Origin: an uncultured Alphaproteobacteria bacterium
GTDB taxonomy: Bacteria; Pseudomonadota; Alphaproteobacteria; Rhodobacterales; Rhodobacteraceae
Length of the DNA stretch: 64,000 bases
NCBI GenBank assembly: GCA_902570265.1
Contig: CACFXF010000002.1
Coordinates: forward strand, 97,239 to 161,238
Direction of reading: 5' to 3'
The position numbers and the translations under genes are program-made. The notes beneath the pieces were generated by a model. That model saw only the letters and a list, made by a program, of their open reading frames with translations. It ran no database searches and was not told the origin of the DNA. Positions 48,046 to 57,776 of the stretch are shown here, one piece after another. Each line of letters begins with the position of its first letter. The first letter of the stretch is position 1.

Positions 48046-49413
48046 ATGCAAAATCGACAGATAATAGAACCTAAAAGATCAATAGACGTAATCCACGAAA
48101 CTGACGTCTTAGTAGTTGGATCAGGACCAGGAGGTCTTTCAGCTGCTATCGCATCCTCAAGGTGTGGGGTTAAAACTACTTTATTAGAACGCTTTGGTTG
48201 TTTTGGTGGGAATATAACAGTTGTAGGCGTAGAAGGTTTTGCCTGGTATAGGCATGAGAAAACTGTTGAAGCTGGGGGAATTGGTAGAGAATTTGAGGAA
48301 CTAGCCAAAGAAATGGGTGCAGCAGTACCAGAAAGTCAATCTTTGAGTTATGAATTAGACAGTGAAGGTTTCAAATTAGTAGCTGATAAACTTGTTATAG
48401 ATGCTGGTATACATCCAATGCTGCATCGCTCATTTTCAACGCCAATTATGGAGGGTAATACTATAGTTGGTGTTATAGTTGAATCAAAAGCTGGTAGAGA
48501 GGCTATTTTATCTAAGGTAGTTATTGATGCTACTGGAGATGCTGATGTTGCATTTAGAGCTGGAGCTCAGCTAAATTCAATGCCAGTAGAAGAACAAATG
48601 GCAACATCAGTTATGTTTCATTTGGCAGGCGTAGACAAAAAAGCTTTTCTATCTGAAATTCAAAATAATCCTCAGTCTTATAAAGATTGGTCTGATGGTG
48701 AATGGGAAGTAGAAACAGATGGTAAAGAGGATGATTTATTTTCTCCCTTTATTAAAAAACCTTTTCAGCAGGCAATAAATGAAGGTCTTTTACCATCAGA
48801 TTTAAAAACAATTGGAGGTACTTGGGGAGCAGTACATGACACAGGTGAGTTAACTTATATGAATATAATTCAATTATCTAATTTAGATGGAACTAACCCA
48901 GACGACCTTACAAAAGGTGAGATAGAGGGTCGAAGACAGGCTATGTTGGCAATAGAAGCTTTAAGAAAATATTATCCAGGATGTGAAAAAGCAAGACTGC
49001 GAAATTTTGGGATGAGTATTGGGATCAGGGATACAAGAAAACTAGACGCAGTTTACAATATGACAGAGCTAGATGTAAGAAAACAGGGTAAATTTGAAGA
49101 TTCTATTGGAATTTATCCAGAATTTATTGACGGTTATGGAATTTTAATTTTACCGACCACAGGACGTTATATGGAATTACCCTATAGTTCAATGATCCCA
49201 AAAAATGTAAATGGTCTTTTAGTTACAGGTAGAGCTACTGGTGGGGATAAAATTTCACATGCAGCAACAAGAAATATGTCATGCTGTAGTGTAAATGGAC
49301 AAGGTGCAGGAATAGCAGCAGCAACGGCTGTTAAATCAAATAGAGATGTAAAAAATGTAAATATTACAAACGTACAAAAGGAAATTAAAAAACAAGGTGT
49401 TAGAATAAATTGA
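48046..49413 (+). CDS. FAD-dependent oxidoreductase (PF12831-type)
   Basis: 455-aa flavoprotein. The dinucleotide-binding motif is TDVLVVGSGPGGLSAAIASSRCGVKTTLLERFGCFGGN at residues ~20-57, followed by GVEGFAWYRHE, VVIDATGDADVAFRAGA (the ATGDAD signature), and a C-terminal RATGGDKISHAATRNMSCCSVNGQGAGIAA. This arrangement is found in the FAD-dependent oxidoreductases annotated near sugar or organic-acid catabolism. No signal peptide. Substrate unknown. Confidence 0.88.
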   Translation: MQNRQIIEPKRSIDVIHETDVLVVGSGPGGLSAAIASSRCGVKTTLLERFGCFGGNITVVGVEGFAWYRHEKTVEAGGIGREFEELAKEMGAAVPESQSLSYELDSEGFKLVADKLVIDAGIHPMLHRSFSTPIMEGNTIVGVIVESKAGREAILSKVVIDATGDADVAFRAGAQLNSMPVEEQMATSVMFHLAGVDKKAFLSEIQNNPQSYKDWSDGEWEVETDGKEDDLFSPFIKKPFQQAINEGLLPSDLKTIGGTWGAVHDTGELTYMNIIQLSNLDGTNPDDLTKGEIEGRRQAMLAIEALRKYYPGCEKARLRNFGMSIGIRDTRKLDAVYNMTELDVRKQGKFEDSIGIYPEFIDGYGILILPTTGRYMELPYSSMIPKNVNGLLVTGRATGGDKISHAATRNMSCCSVNGQGAGIAAATAVKSNRDVKNVNITNVQKEIKKQGVRIN

Positions 49414-49439
49414 TAAAAATGTTTTTAGTGAAAAATATT

Positions 49440-50963
49440 TTAAAATAAAGATAGCTGTTTTGTATTATTTGTAACTTTTATTGAATTTCTTTTTCTACTT
49501 CCATGTTTCTTAAAAACTTTTTTTGACATTTCATAATAGTTATCTGTTTCCAATATTTTTTTTATTTCATTTCTAACAAACTTTATGGCCTCTTCATGTA
49601 TTACAATTCTATTTGGATAATCTTTTCCTAAAATACAATTATTGTTTTTTTGGGTAGTAAGATCCATTTTCCAAGGTTCATGAATGAAGGAACAATCCAA
49701 ATTTTTTAGTTCAGGAACCCATTTTTTTATAAAAATGCCATTTTTATCATGCTCAATTGATTGCTTAACTGGATTATAGATTCTGAAAGTATTTATACCA
49801 GTTACACCAGATTGCATTTGTAACTGACTATAATGAATACCTGGTTCATAATCAGTAAAAAGTTTGGCAAGTAAATTACCAGTTATTTTCCAATCTAACC
49901 ATAAATCATAACTTGCAAAGCTAACTAACATCGCTCTCATTCTAAAATTTATCCATCCATTTTGTGTTAAACTTCGCATGCAAGCATCTATAAAAGGATA
50001 ACCAGTAAGACCCTTTTCCCAAGAACGAAAATGAGCATTAATACTTTGATAACGTGTCAGAGCATCAAAATTTGGATGCATAGATTTAAATTCAATTGAA
50101 GGTTGATCTTCTAATTTTTGGATAAAATGACATCTCCAGGAAATCCTAGACGTAAAAGCTTTTATATTTTTTATTTTACTTTTATCTAAATAAGATGAAT
50201 TTTGATCTAAATAAAAATTAACTTTTTTTAATACTTCTTTTACAGAAAGAGTACCATAAGTAAGATGAGTTGAAAGTCTTGAACAAGACTGATCAGAATT
50301 GTTTGGTCCTGATATATATTTTAAATAGTTTGCTGAGTTTGTTTTTAAAAATATATCAAAAATCTTCAAAGCCTCTTTTCTACCCCCTTTTTGAACTTTA
50401 AAAATTTCTTCATTACCAAATATAGGATTATTTATAGATGGCAGATCAAATTCAAACTGATAATTAATTGTATTTATTGCACCAGGACTATTTTGAATAG
50501 GTGAGTTAAACCTAGTTTTTTTTATTTGCGACCATTTATCCCTAGTTTCTAAATTTCTTATTACTCCATTATTTGGGTACTCACAAAAATCTATACTTTT
50601 AACTTTACACCACTTTTGTACTTTTTGATTTCTAGATAGAACCCATTTATTTCCTGTCTCTTCATGAGATAAAATAGAAGAGATATTAAATGTTTTATTT
50701 ATCTTATTAAAAAAAGTAAGTGATTCAGTGATTTCAACATGTAGGTTACTTTTCAAATTGATTAGGTCTTTTTGTAAATCTATTAAACAATCTCTTAAGA
50801 AAGACCAATGTCTTTTTGAACAAAAAGGCTGTTTCCAAAAAGATGGTTCGATTAAATAAACTGGCAAAATTGGAGTTTTATTCTCACATGCTTTTACCAA
50901 AGGTATATGGTCTATAACCCTAAGATCTTTTTTAAACCATAAAATTTGGACAGTTGCTTTCAT
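49440..50963 (-). CDS. DNA photolyase/cryptochrome family protein
   Basis: 507-aa flavoprotein that probably repairs UV photoproducts. The N-terminal antenna domain starts ILWFKKDLRVIDHIPLV. The FAD domain has RLSTHLTYGTLSVKE, SRISWRCHFIQK, GLTGYPFIDACMRSLTQNGWINFRMRAMLVSFASYDLWLDWK and GIHYSQLQMQSGVTGINTFRIYNPVKQS. The last segment is like FAD-linked cryptochrome-related photolyases of marine proteobacteria. CPD versus 6-4 specificity cannot be read reliably. Fits a surface-water lifestyle, as does the BLUF sensor. Confidence 0.9.
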   Translation of the reverse strand: MKATVQILWFKKDLRVIDHIPLVKACENKTPILPVYLIEPSFWKQPFCSKRHWSFLRDCLIDLQKDLINLKSNLHVEITESLTFFNKINKTFNISSILSHEETGNKWVLSRNQKVQKWCKVKSIDFCEYPNNGVIRNLETRDKWSQIKKTRFNSPIQNSPGAINTINYQFEFDLPSINNPIFGNEEIFKVQKGGRKEALKIFDIFLKTNSANYLKYISGPNNSDQSCSRLSTHLTYGTLSVKEVLKKVNFYLDQNSSYLDKSKIKNIKAFTSRISWRCHFIQKLEDQPSIEFKSMHPNFDALTRYQSINAHFRSWEKGLTGYPFIDACMRSLTQNGWINFRMRAMLVSFASYDLWLDWKITGNLLAKLFTDYEPGIHYSQLQMQSGVTGINTFRIYNPVKQSIEHDKNGIFIKKWVPELKNLDCSFIHEPWKMDLTTQKNNNCILGKDYPNRIVIHEEAIKFVRNEIKKILETDNYYEMSKKVFKKHGSRKRNSIKVTNNTKQLSLF

Positions 50964-51142
50964 TGTTTAGAAGTAAACACTTATCTTTTTATTTCATTGA
51001 GACATTTAGACCCTTTTTTCCTTTAATCTAATTGAAAATAAATATAGCAAATGAATAAGTAATATTTAATACAGAACCAAGATAACAATAATATATAAAT
51101 TTTAGACGTTTTAAAAACCTACAGTATTAAAAATTTTATATA

Positions 51143-51883
51143 TTAACCAAATTCTTTTAATTTTGTAGAAACCATCGCTTCTTGTTTTAACATTAATTTT
51201 TCAGCAACACACATATGTTCATACATAATTTTTTTTGCTTTGTTACTATCACCAATTTCTAAAGCTGTTAGTAACTCTCTATGAAAATCTAAACCCCTTC
51301 TCCATAGCTCATAATTGGTTGGTCTAAATAGTTTTCTATTTACAGTAACTTCTGTTAACATTTGAGCCATGAATTTAATTACAAATCCTAAAAGAGAATT
51401 ATTGGCAAAATCTGCTAAACAACCATGAAATTTAAGTGCTGATTCATGATGAAGCCTATCCTGTTCCTCATTTAATGGTTCTTCTTGATATTCTGATATA
51501 ATTAAATTCAATATTTTTAATTGATCTTTTTTTAAATTTCCTGCTAATGATCCAGCAACTTCAGGTTCTAATAGCTTTCTAATTTGATAAATGTCAGAGA
51601 TATTTAAATTTTTAAAATAAAAATAATTTGATAAAAGAGCAATAGTCCGTAATTCAGAGACTTCATGAACGAAACAACCACCTCCTGGACCTGTTCTAGT
51701 TTTAATTAAACCCTGAGCCTCTAATAATCTTGTAGCCTCTCTTATAGTTCCTTTTGACATCTTAAAACGTTGGATCAAATCTGTTTCTGCAGGTAATCTA
51801 TCACCAGGTTTCAGGTTTTCTGTTACTACCATCTGCTTAATAGTATCTGCAACAATTATAGTTCTTTTTTTATATGATGACAT
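51143..51883 (-). CDS. FadR-type GntR transcriptional regulator
   Basis: 246-aa repressor/activator. The N-terminal winged helix (residues ~5-75) has LKPGDRLPAETDLIQRFKMSKGTIREATRLLEAQGLIKTRTGPGGGCFV. The C-terminal FCD domain has the metal/acid-binding helices: YQIRKLLEPEVAGSLA, HHESALKFHGCLADFANN (His pair) and LDFHRELLTALEIGDSNKAKKIMYEHM. It lies 41 bases downstream of the peptide ABC operon in the same orientation, so it is its probable regulator and may be expressed with it. Confidence 0.9.
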   Translation of the reverse strand: MSSYKKRTIIVADTIKQMVVTENLKPGDRLPAETDLIQRFKMSKGTIREATRLLEAQGLIKTRTGPGGGCFVHEVSELRTIALLSNYFYFKNLNISDIYQIRKLLEPEVAGSLAGNLKKDQLKILNLIISEYQEEPLNEEQDRLHHESALKFHGCLADFANNSLLGFVIKFMAQMLTEVTVNRKLFRPTNYELWRRGLDFHRELLTALEIGDSNKAKKIMYEHMCVAEKLMLKQEAMVSTKLKEFG

Positions 51884-51924
51884 TAACTTAACCTCTTAAA
51901 ATCAAATGTTTTAAATATAAATTT

Positions 51925-52686
51925 TTAAGGAACTGAATTTATCAGTAGTTTAGTATACTCATGAGCAGGCTCATTAATTATTTTTTTTGTATTTCCTATT
52001 TCAACAAACTCACCATGAAACATAACAGCAATTTTATTACAAAAATTTTCTACAACAGCTAAATCATGAGATATAAAAATATAACTCAAATTAAATTCTG
52101 TTTTCAATTTTTTTAACAATTGAAGTATTTTCTCTTGAATAATTACATCTAGAGCAGACACAGGCTCGTCCAAAACTATAAGGGGTGATTTTGATAATAA
52201 AGACCTTGCTATGGCAATTCTTTGCGCTTGACCTCCAGATAATTCGTGAGGGTATTTATCTAAGGTTTCTAAAGGAAGGTTTACAGATTTTAAAATATCT
52301 TTAATACGCGTATATGCTTTATCTTTTCTTAAACCTAAAAGATAAGTAGTAGGAACTAATAAACTTTGCATCATTGTTTTTCTAGGATTCAAACTATTAG
52401 AGGGGTCTTGAAAAACATATTGAATTAAGTTATTTCTCTGCCTCTGAGAAAGGTTTAATAAACTTTTACCCTTAAAAGTAATATCGCCTTTGGTTGGATT
52501 GTGTATTCCTGCAATAATTTTCGCTAATGTTGATTTACCAGAACCTGACTCGCCTATAATACCAAGTATATCTCCCGTATAAATCTCAATACTTACATTT
52601 TTTACAGCTTCCACTTTTTTAGAATTAAAAAAAATACTATTACCTCCGTCAAAAAAATTTTTTGAAATTCTATCAATTTTTAGCAT
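51925..52686 (-). CDS. Peptide ABC transporter ATPase (OppF/DppF-like)
   Basis: 253-aa ABC subunit with Walker A GESGSGKSTLAKIIAG, Q-loop YVFQDPSNSLNPRKTM, signature ELSGGQAQRIAIARSLL and Walker B LIVLDEPVSALDVIIQEK, then SHDLAVVENFC. The SNSLNPR Q-loop is typical of oligopeptide transporters. The ATG at 52686 lies inside the preceding permease-ATPase gene (14-base overlap), so translation is coupled. It pairs with the ATPase half of that fusion as the second NBD. Confidence 0.93.
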   Translation of the reverse strand: MLKIDRISKNFFDGGNSIFFNSKKVEAVKNVSIEIYTGDILGIIGESGSGKSTLAKIIAGIHNPTKGDITFKGKSLLNLSQRQRNNLIQYVFQDPSNSLNPRKTMMQSLLVPTTYLLGLRKDKAYTRIKDILKSVNLPLETLDKYPHELSGGQAQRIAIARSLLSKSPLIVLDEPVSALDVIIQEKILQLLKKLKTEFNLSYIFISHDLAVVENFCNKIAVMFHGEFVEIGNTKKIINEPAHEYTKLLINSVP

Positions 52687-54391
52687 TGTATTTTTTCTTT
52701 ACTAAAGACAGTCTAGGGCTAGTTTTTATAAGTTTTTGGGTATATTTATTATTAGGATTATTTAATATTTTTTTAGTCTTACCAAATTCAACAATTTCTC
52801 CATTGAACATAACAGCTATATTATCACTTATTTTAGAAACTACATTAAGATCATGAGAAATAAAAATAATAGATAAATTAAATTCTTTTTTCAAATCATT
52901 GATAATGCTTAATATTTTTGCTTGAACTGTTACATCTAAAGCAGTTGTTGGTTCATCGGCGATTATAATATCAGGTTTATTTGCAATAGCCATAGCTATT
53001 CCAATCCTTTGTCTCATTCCACCAGATAACTGATGGGGGTACAAATTTACTACCCTTTCTGGATCTATTATTTTAACGCTCCCTAGAAGTTCTAAAACTT
53101 CTTTATTTAGTTTAACTTTATTTATTCTTTTATGATTAACTATTATTTCTGAAATTTGTGATCCAACTTTTTGAAGGGGGTGCAAAGTTGATTGTGGGTC
53201 TTGAAAAATATAACTAATTTTTTTTCCTCTTATATCTTGCATTGTTTGCAAATTTATATTTAGTAAATCTGTTCCTTTATAGTTTATGAAACCTTCAGTA
53301 ATAATTCCTGGAGGAGAAGCTACTAATCTTGTAATTGAAAGCGCAGTTACCGATTTTCCCGAACCACTTTCTCCAACAATAGCAAGACATTCACCTTTTT
53401 GAAGTGACAGATTGACTTTTTTTATAGCTTCAATTTCGTAATTATTTCGAATAAATTTTGTAGTCAGATTATTTACTTCTAGAAATGGTTTTGAACTTCT
53501 TTCTGAAAAAACATAATTTTTCTTTAAGTCAGTAAGTGCTTTAGATCTCCCAAGCTTTCCTTGGGATAATTTAGGATCTAATGCATCTCTTATTCCGTCT
53601 CCAAAAAGATTAAATCCCATCACTATAAATAATATCATTAAACCTGGGATTAATGAATTGTGAGAATGTACTATTAGAGAAGACCTTCCTTCTCCTAACA
53701 TAGAACCTAAATCTGCTTGAGGAGGTTGGGATCCTAAGCCAAGAAAAGATAGTCCAGCTGTTTCTAGGATCATCCACCCAATAGTAGTTGAAAAAGCAAC
53801 AATAATAGTTGGTATTAAATTTGGTAAAAGTTCAAAAATGATACAAGAAAATGTACTTCTACCAGATATTTTAGCCGCAATCATAAAGTCAGATTTTGCA
53901 TAAGCTAATGAAATACCTCTTACATTTCTCGCAAAAAAAGGAATATTGACAATTGCAACTGCAATTAGAGAATTGAAAAGTCCTGGTCCCATTACTGCAA
54001 CTATAGCCAATGCTAGTAGAACATATGGGAATGCCATCAATACATCTACAGAACGCATTAAAATATTATCAAAAAAACCCCCGAAATAACCAGCAATTAT
54101 TCCTATGAAGGAACCCAAAATTGCAGCTATTAGAGCGGCACTAAAGCCAACAGCCAAACTCAACCTTGTTCCCCACATAACTCTTGAAAGAATATCCCTT
54201 CCTAAATGATCAGCACCAAGCAAATAGTTACTAGTAAATGGTAGTGAGAAACGATCACTTGTATTAATTGCATTAGGATCACTTAAATTTAAAAAAGGTG
54301 TAGTTATTATCAATAATAACAGCATTAATAAGATTATTCCTCCTAAGAGAGCTAATTTATTCTTAATTATTTTTGAGAAAAGTACATTCAT
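52673..54391 (-). CDS. Fused peptide ABC permease (DppC) and ATPase (DppD)
   Basis: Single 572-aa chain. Residues ~1-275 are a DppC-like permease: KIIKNKLALLGGIILL, GADHLGRDILSRVMWGTRLSLAVG and the EAA loop ETAGLSFLGLGSQPPQADLGSMLGEG. Residues ~300-565 are an ATPase: Walker A GESGSGKSVTALSITRLV, Q-loop FQDPQSTLHPLQKVG, signature LSGGMRQRIGIAMAIA and Walker B IIADEPTTALDVTVQAK. A short linker (LGRSKALTDLKKNY) joins them without a stop. ATG 54391 overlaps the dppB stop as ATGA; an in-frame ATG at 54460 lies well inside dppB. The fusion occurs in some alphaproteobacterial peptide systems. Confidence 0.9.
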   Translation of the reverse strand: MNVLFSKIIKNKLALLGGIILLMLLLLIITTPFLNLSDPNAINTSDRFSLPFTSNYLLGADHLGRDILSRVMWGTRLSLAVGFSAALIAAILGSFIGIIAGYFGGFFDNILMRSVDVLMAFPYVLLALAIVAVMGPGLFNSLIAVAIVNIPFFARNVRGISLAYAKSDFMIAAKISGRSTFSCIIFELLPNLIPTIIVAFSTTIGWMILETAGLSFLGLGSQPPQADLGSMLGEGRSSLIVHSHNSLIPGLMILFIVMGFNLFGDGIRDALDPKLSQGKLGRSKALTDLKKNYVFSERSSKPFLEVNNLTTKFIRNNYEIEAIKKVNLSLQKGECLAIVGESGSGKSVTALSITRLVASPPGIITEGFINYKGTDLLNINLQTMQDIRGKKISYIFQDPQSTLHPLQKVGSQISEIIVNHKRINKVKLNKEVLELLGSVKIIDPERVVNLYPHQLSGGMRQRIGIAMAIANKPDIIIADEPTTALDVTVQAKILSIINDLKKEFNLSIIFISHDLNVVSKISDNIAVMFNGEIVEFGKTKKILNNPNNKYTQKLIKTSPRLSLVKKKYNAKN

Positions 54392-55338
54392 TCTTCTTTG
54401 ATCCTGGGATCTAAGATTAATTGAAGAAAATCGACCATAATGTTGAATACTACATAGCATAAAGCTACAAAAAGAACACCACCCTGTACTAACATTATAT
54501 CTCTAGTTAAAATAGAATCTACCAACATTCTACCAACTCCTGGCCATTGAAAAACAATCTCAATGTAAACCGCTCCTGATAATACAAAACCTGCCTGTAA
54601 TCCCAATATAGGAAGAATTGAAACAATTGCTAATCTGAACGCATGTATAAAAATTACTCGATATTCTTTAAGACCTTTTGATCTAGCAGTTCTAATGAAA
54701 TCTAATCTTAGTATTTCTAACATTATAGATCTCGACAATCGCACAACAACTCCTGTAGAAACAATTGCCAAAGCAGTACTGGGCATTATCAAATGTTTAA
54801 GGAGATCTATTAAATCACCACCACCATATAAAGAATACATGCCTGATGCTGGTAAAAGTTTTAATTCAACCGTAAAGAGTAAAATCATCATCATCCCTAA
54901 AAAAAAGGAAGGAATTGATATTCCCAATATAACGGAAAAAGTAATAATTTTATCAAAAAAACTATATTGAAGAGCTGATGACATAATTCCAAAGAAAATT
55001 CCAATAATAGAACAAATTAAAAAAGATGAACCAGATAAAATTAAAGTAGCTTGAAATCTTTCTACAACTTCATCAATTACAGGTCGATTTAATGAATAAG
55101 AAGTCCCAAAATCACCCTGTAAGATATTAACTACCCATATCAAATATCTTTGAAAGAAAGGCTTATCCAAACCTAACTGACGATTTAAATTTTCAACATT
55201 TTCAGGAGTAGCGTAGGATCCTAATATTGCTGTAGCTGGGTCACCTGGTATCAGTGATATAATCAAAAAAACTGCAAATGTAACACCCAACAATACTGGG
55301 ACAGCATACAAAATTCTTTTAAAAAGATAATAAAACAT
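54388..55338 (-). CDS. Peptide ABC transporter permease (DppB)
   Basis: 316-aa inner-membrane permease with six helices. It begins MFYYLFKRILYAVPVLLGVTFAVFLI and carries PGDPATAILG, GDFGTSYSLNRPVIDEV and the EAA coupling loop IRTARSKGLKEYRVIFIHAFRLAIV. The C-terminal AVYIEIVFQWPGVGRMLVDSILTRD matches the family. Forms the channel with the permease half of the downstream fusion. Starts 71 bases after the binding-protein stop, with a hairpin in the gap. Confidence 0.93.
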   Translation of the reverse strand: MFYYLFKRILYAVPVLLGVTFAVFLIISLIPGDPATAILGSYATPENVENLNRQLGLDKPFFQRYLIWVVNILQGDFGTSYSLNRPVIDEVVERFQATLILSGSSFLICSIIGIFFGIMSSALQYSFFDKIITFSVILGISIPSFFLGMMMILLFTVELKLLPASGMYSLYGGGDLIDLLKHLIMPSTALAIVSTGVVVRLSRSIMLEILRLDFIRTARSKGLKEYRVIFIHAFRLAIVSILPILGLQAGFVLSGAVYIEIVFQWPGVGRMLVDSILTRDIMLVQGGVLFVALCYVVFNIMVDFLQLILDPRIKEE

Positions 55339-55372
55339 CTAATTAAATTAACAGGATTAAATAAAATTTAAA

Positions 55373-55400
55373 TGGCCATATAATTAATTTTATATGGCCA
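55373..55400 (-). terminator. Perfect hairpin between binding-protein and permease genes
   Basis: An exact 11-bp inverted repeat (TGGCCATATAA, six-base loop TTAATT, complementary arm) with a GC-rich base, followed on the minus strand by AATTTAAATTTTATTT. It lies between the solute-binding gene and dppB. Such hairpins commonly act as partial terminators or as mRNA 3' stabilisers, so the binding protein is made in excess over the membrane parts. Confidence 0.65.
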
Positions 55401-55409
55401 AATAATTTA

Positions 55410-56987
55410 TTACTGCTTAACTACATCCTTCAATATTAAAAAGAATGATGGCTGCAAAGAAAAGTTGTTAACCTTGTTACTGGTAACAGCATTTTGCTTC
55501 CAATTTGCAACGAAAACCCACGGGGCGTCCTCTTGAACAATTGTTTGCATTTCTTGATAAAGTTTTGCTCTTTCACTTTGATCTGTAGATGATCTAGCAG
55601 CTTCTAGCAACTGATCAACTTTTGGATTTGAATAATAACCTGAATTAAATCCACCCTTATCTGGCCAAGCTCCAGTTCTAAGTGCAAGATAAGGCAATGT
55701 GTCGGGATCATTAGTCATCCACGCCATTTCAGCCATATCAGCTTTACCTTCTAATCCTGGATTAACTTCTCCTAGAAAAGCATTCCACTCAAAAGTTTTA
55801 ATTTCAACATCAAATCCAACTGCTTCAAGATCAGCCTGAATAGCAGTACCCATAGCAACGGGGTCAAGCATTCCAGATCCTCCCTGAGTAACATAAAAAG
55901 TTAATTTTTTGTTTGAAAGATTAGCTTCATTTAGCAAAGCTTTTGCTTTTTCAGGGTTATAAGGATAGGGCTGAAGATTATTATTGTAAGCCCACGCAAA
56001 TGCTGGAGGTGTGGGCCCAGCTGCAATTGCAGCCGTTCCTTCTAATACGTCTTTTACTATCGCCTCTTTATTAATTGCATAATTTGCTGCCTGACGTACT
56101 TTTTTATTTGAAAAAGGTCCCTCTTTAGCATTAAGAATTAAAAACCAAACATGTGGTCCAGCTTGCTCAGCAATAGAAAAATCATTTCCTTGAAACTTAG
56201 ACAATGAAATAGGAGGAACTTCCACCATCATATCAATGCCCCCAGACAACATTTCAGCTACTCTAGTATTACCATCAGTTATTGGACGAAATACGATTGT
56301 TTTTGAACCTGTTTTGCCGTCCCAATAATTATCATTACGATCAACTATGACAGCCTCATTTGCTTTCCAAGAGTTAAATTTAAATGCACCTGTTCCTACA
56401 GGATTTCTTCCAAAATCACTCCCGTTATTCTTAATTGCATCTGGGGATGCAATTAACCCAGTTGGGTAAGCAAGATTTGAAAGGAATGGTGCGTAGGGTG
56501 CATTTAGTTTAAATCTAACAGAGTTATCACTCACAACTTCTACATTTTCAATTGCAGAAAAAAAGAAACTTAAAGGAAATGGACCAGTATCATGGTAAGG
56601 ATGATTTTTATCAAGCATTCTATCAAAATTAAATTTAACTGCATTTGCATCAAATTTACTACCATCATGAAAAGAAATACCTGTCCTTAAAGAAAAAGTA
56701 TAAGTTTTTCCATCATCACTTATAGTCCAACTTTTTGCTAAAGCTGGCTCTACCTCTAAAGTTCCGTCTTTATATCTGACTAAACCATCATACATATTCA
56801 TCAATATTCTAAAATCATTTACAGCTGTAACTGTTGCAGGATCTAAAGACTTTGGTTCAGCGATTTGCCCCACCACCAAAACATCCGAAGGTGTATTACT
56901 TTTAACTGGTGATGAAATTAAACCTAAGAAACCAATTAGAGCCACACTTATAATAAAAATGTGACTTAATATTTTTTTCAATTTCAT
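55410..56987 (-). CDS. Peptide/solute ABC transporter binding protein (DppA/OppA family)
   Basis: 525-aa periplasmic receptor (SBP family 5). Signal peptide hydrophobic core VALIGFLGLISSPVKS with cleavage near SSPVKSNT. Family features include VGQIAEPKSLDPATVTAVNDFRI, GLVRYKDGTLEVEPALAKSWTISDDGKTYTFSLRTGISFHDGSKFDANAV, NPVGTGAFKF and VRQAANYAINKEAIV. First gene of the peptide operon; an AT-rich spacer of 130 bases to the divergent DUF1028 gene should contain both promoters. Peptide or glutathione-like ligands are likely. Confidence 0.92.
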   Translation of the reverse strand: MKLKKILSHIFIISVALIGFLGLISSPVKSNTPSDVLVVGQIAEPKSLDPATVTAVNDFRILMNMYDGLVRYKDGTLEVEPALAKSWTISDDGKTYTFSLRTGISFHDGSKFDANAVKFNFDRMLDKNHPYHDTGPFPLSFFFSAIENVEVVSDNSVRFKLNAPYAPFLSNLAYPTGLIASPDAIKNNGSDFGRNPVGTGAFKFNSWKANEAVIVDRNDNYWDGKTGSKTIVFRPITDGNTRVAEMLSGGIDMMVEVPPISLSKFQGNDFSIAEQAGPHVWFLILNAKEGPFSNKKVRQAANYAINKEAIVKDVLEGTAAIAAGPTPPAFAWAYNNNLQPYPYNPEKAKALLNEANLSNKKLTFYVTQGGSGMLDPVAMGTAIQADLEAVGFDVEIKTFEWNAFLGEVNPGLEGKADMAEMAWMTNDPDTLPYLALRTGAWPDKGGFNSGYYSNPKVDQLLEAARSSTDQSERAKLYQEMQTIVQEDAPWVFVANWKQNAVTSNKVNNFSLQPSFFLILKDVVKQ

Positions 56988-57117
56988 TTTTAACTCCTAA
57001 AGTATAAAGTCTTTATTGTATCAATTAATTTATAATGATAAATATTGATCATTATAAATTATTAAATCAAGCTAAAAGTGGTTTTTTTAGAGAAATCACA
57101 AAAAAATTGTACTAAAA

Positions 57118-57768
57118 ATGACTTTTTCACTATTAACATTTGATAAAAAAAGAAAATTATTCGCTGCTGGTTCTGCAACTGGAAATTTATGTGTAGGTGG
57201 TTGGGTCATTAGAGGAGATATAAGATTCGGAATGTCCGCATCTCAAGGTGCTTTACCTAGTATAATCTGGGGGGAAGATACAATTAAATACATGGCGGAA
57301 GGTAATAATGCCCAAAAAGCCATAGATAAAGCTATAAAAAATGATCTTGAAAAAGATAAACGTCAAATTTCAGCAATTGATATAAATGGTAATACTGGTG
57401 TTTTTAGTGGCTCCAAAAATTTACCAGAAATTCACCATATACAAAAAGAAAATTTTGTTGCATCTGGAAATATTTTAAGCAGCAATAAAGTATTGGAAAC
57501 AATGTATGAAACCTATATAAAAACAGACTCATCTCCTGAAAGAAAAATGTTAAATGCCTTAATAAAAGCTTACAATATAGGTGGTGACAAAAGAGGTCTC
57601 ATGTCTGCGTCAATTTTGATCCTATCAAACGAAAAGCCTCCTTTATCTCTAAGAATTGATTATTCGAAAAATCCATTAGATGATTTGGAAATTTTATTGA
57701 ATAAATGCGATCAAAAAGAATATCAGCAATGGATGGAATCATTGCCTAAAAGAAAACTTATTAAATGA
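57118..57768 (+). CDS. DUF1028 family protein (Ntn-hydrolase-like)
   Basis: 216-aa protein starting MTFSLLTFDKKRKLFAAGSATGNLCVGGWV. Early glycine-rich residues and the following SASQGALPSIIWGEDTI match DUF1028, a family with an Ntn-hydrolase fold whose Thr2 could become the N-terminal nucleophile. The segments QISAIDINGNTGVFSG and VASGNILSSNKVLETM also fit. DUF1028 genes are often found near peptide transporters and putative peptidases. Here it is divergent from the binding-protein gene, so a role in processing imported peptides or amides is plausible. Confidence 0.85.
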   Translation: MTFSLLTFDKKRKLFAAGSATGNLCVGGWVIRGDIRFGMSASQGALPSIIWGEDTIKYMAEGNNAQKAIDKAIKNDLEKDKRQISAIDINGNTGVFSGSKNLPEIHHIQKENFVASGNILSSNKVLETMYETYIKTDSSPERKMLNALIKAYNIGGDKRGLMSASILILSNEKPPLSLRIDYSKNPLDDLEILLNKCDQKEYQQWMESLPKRKLIK

Positions 57769-57776
57769 AATTTAAT

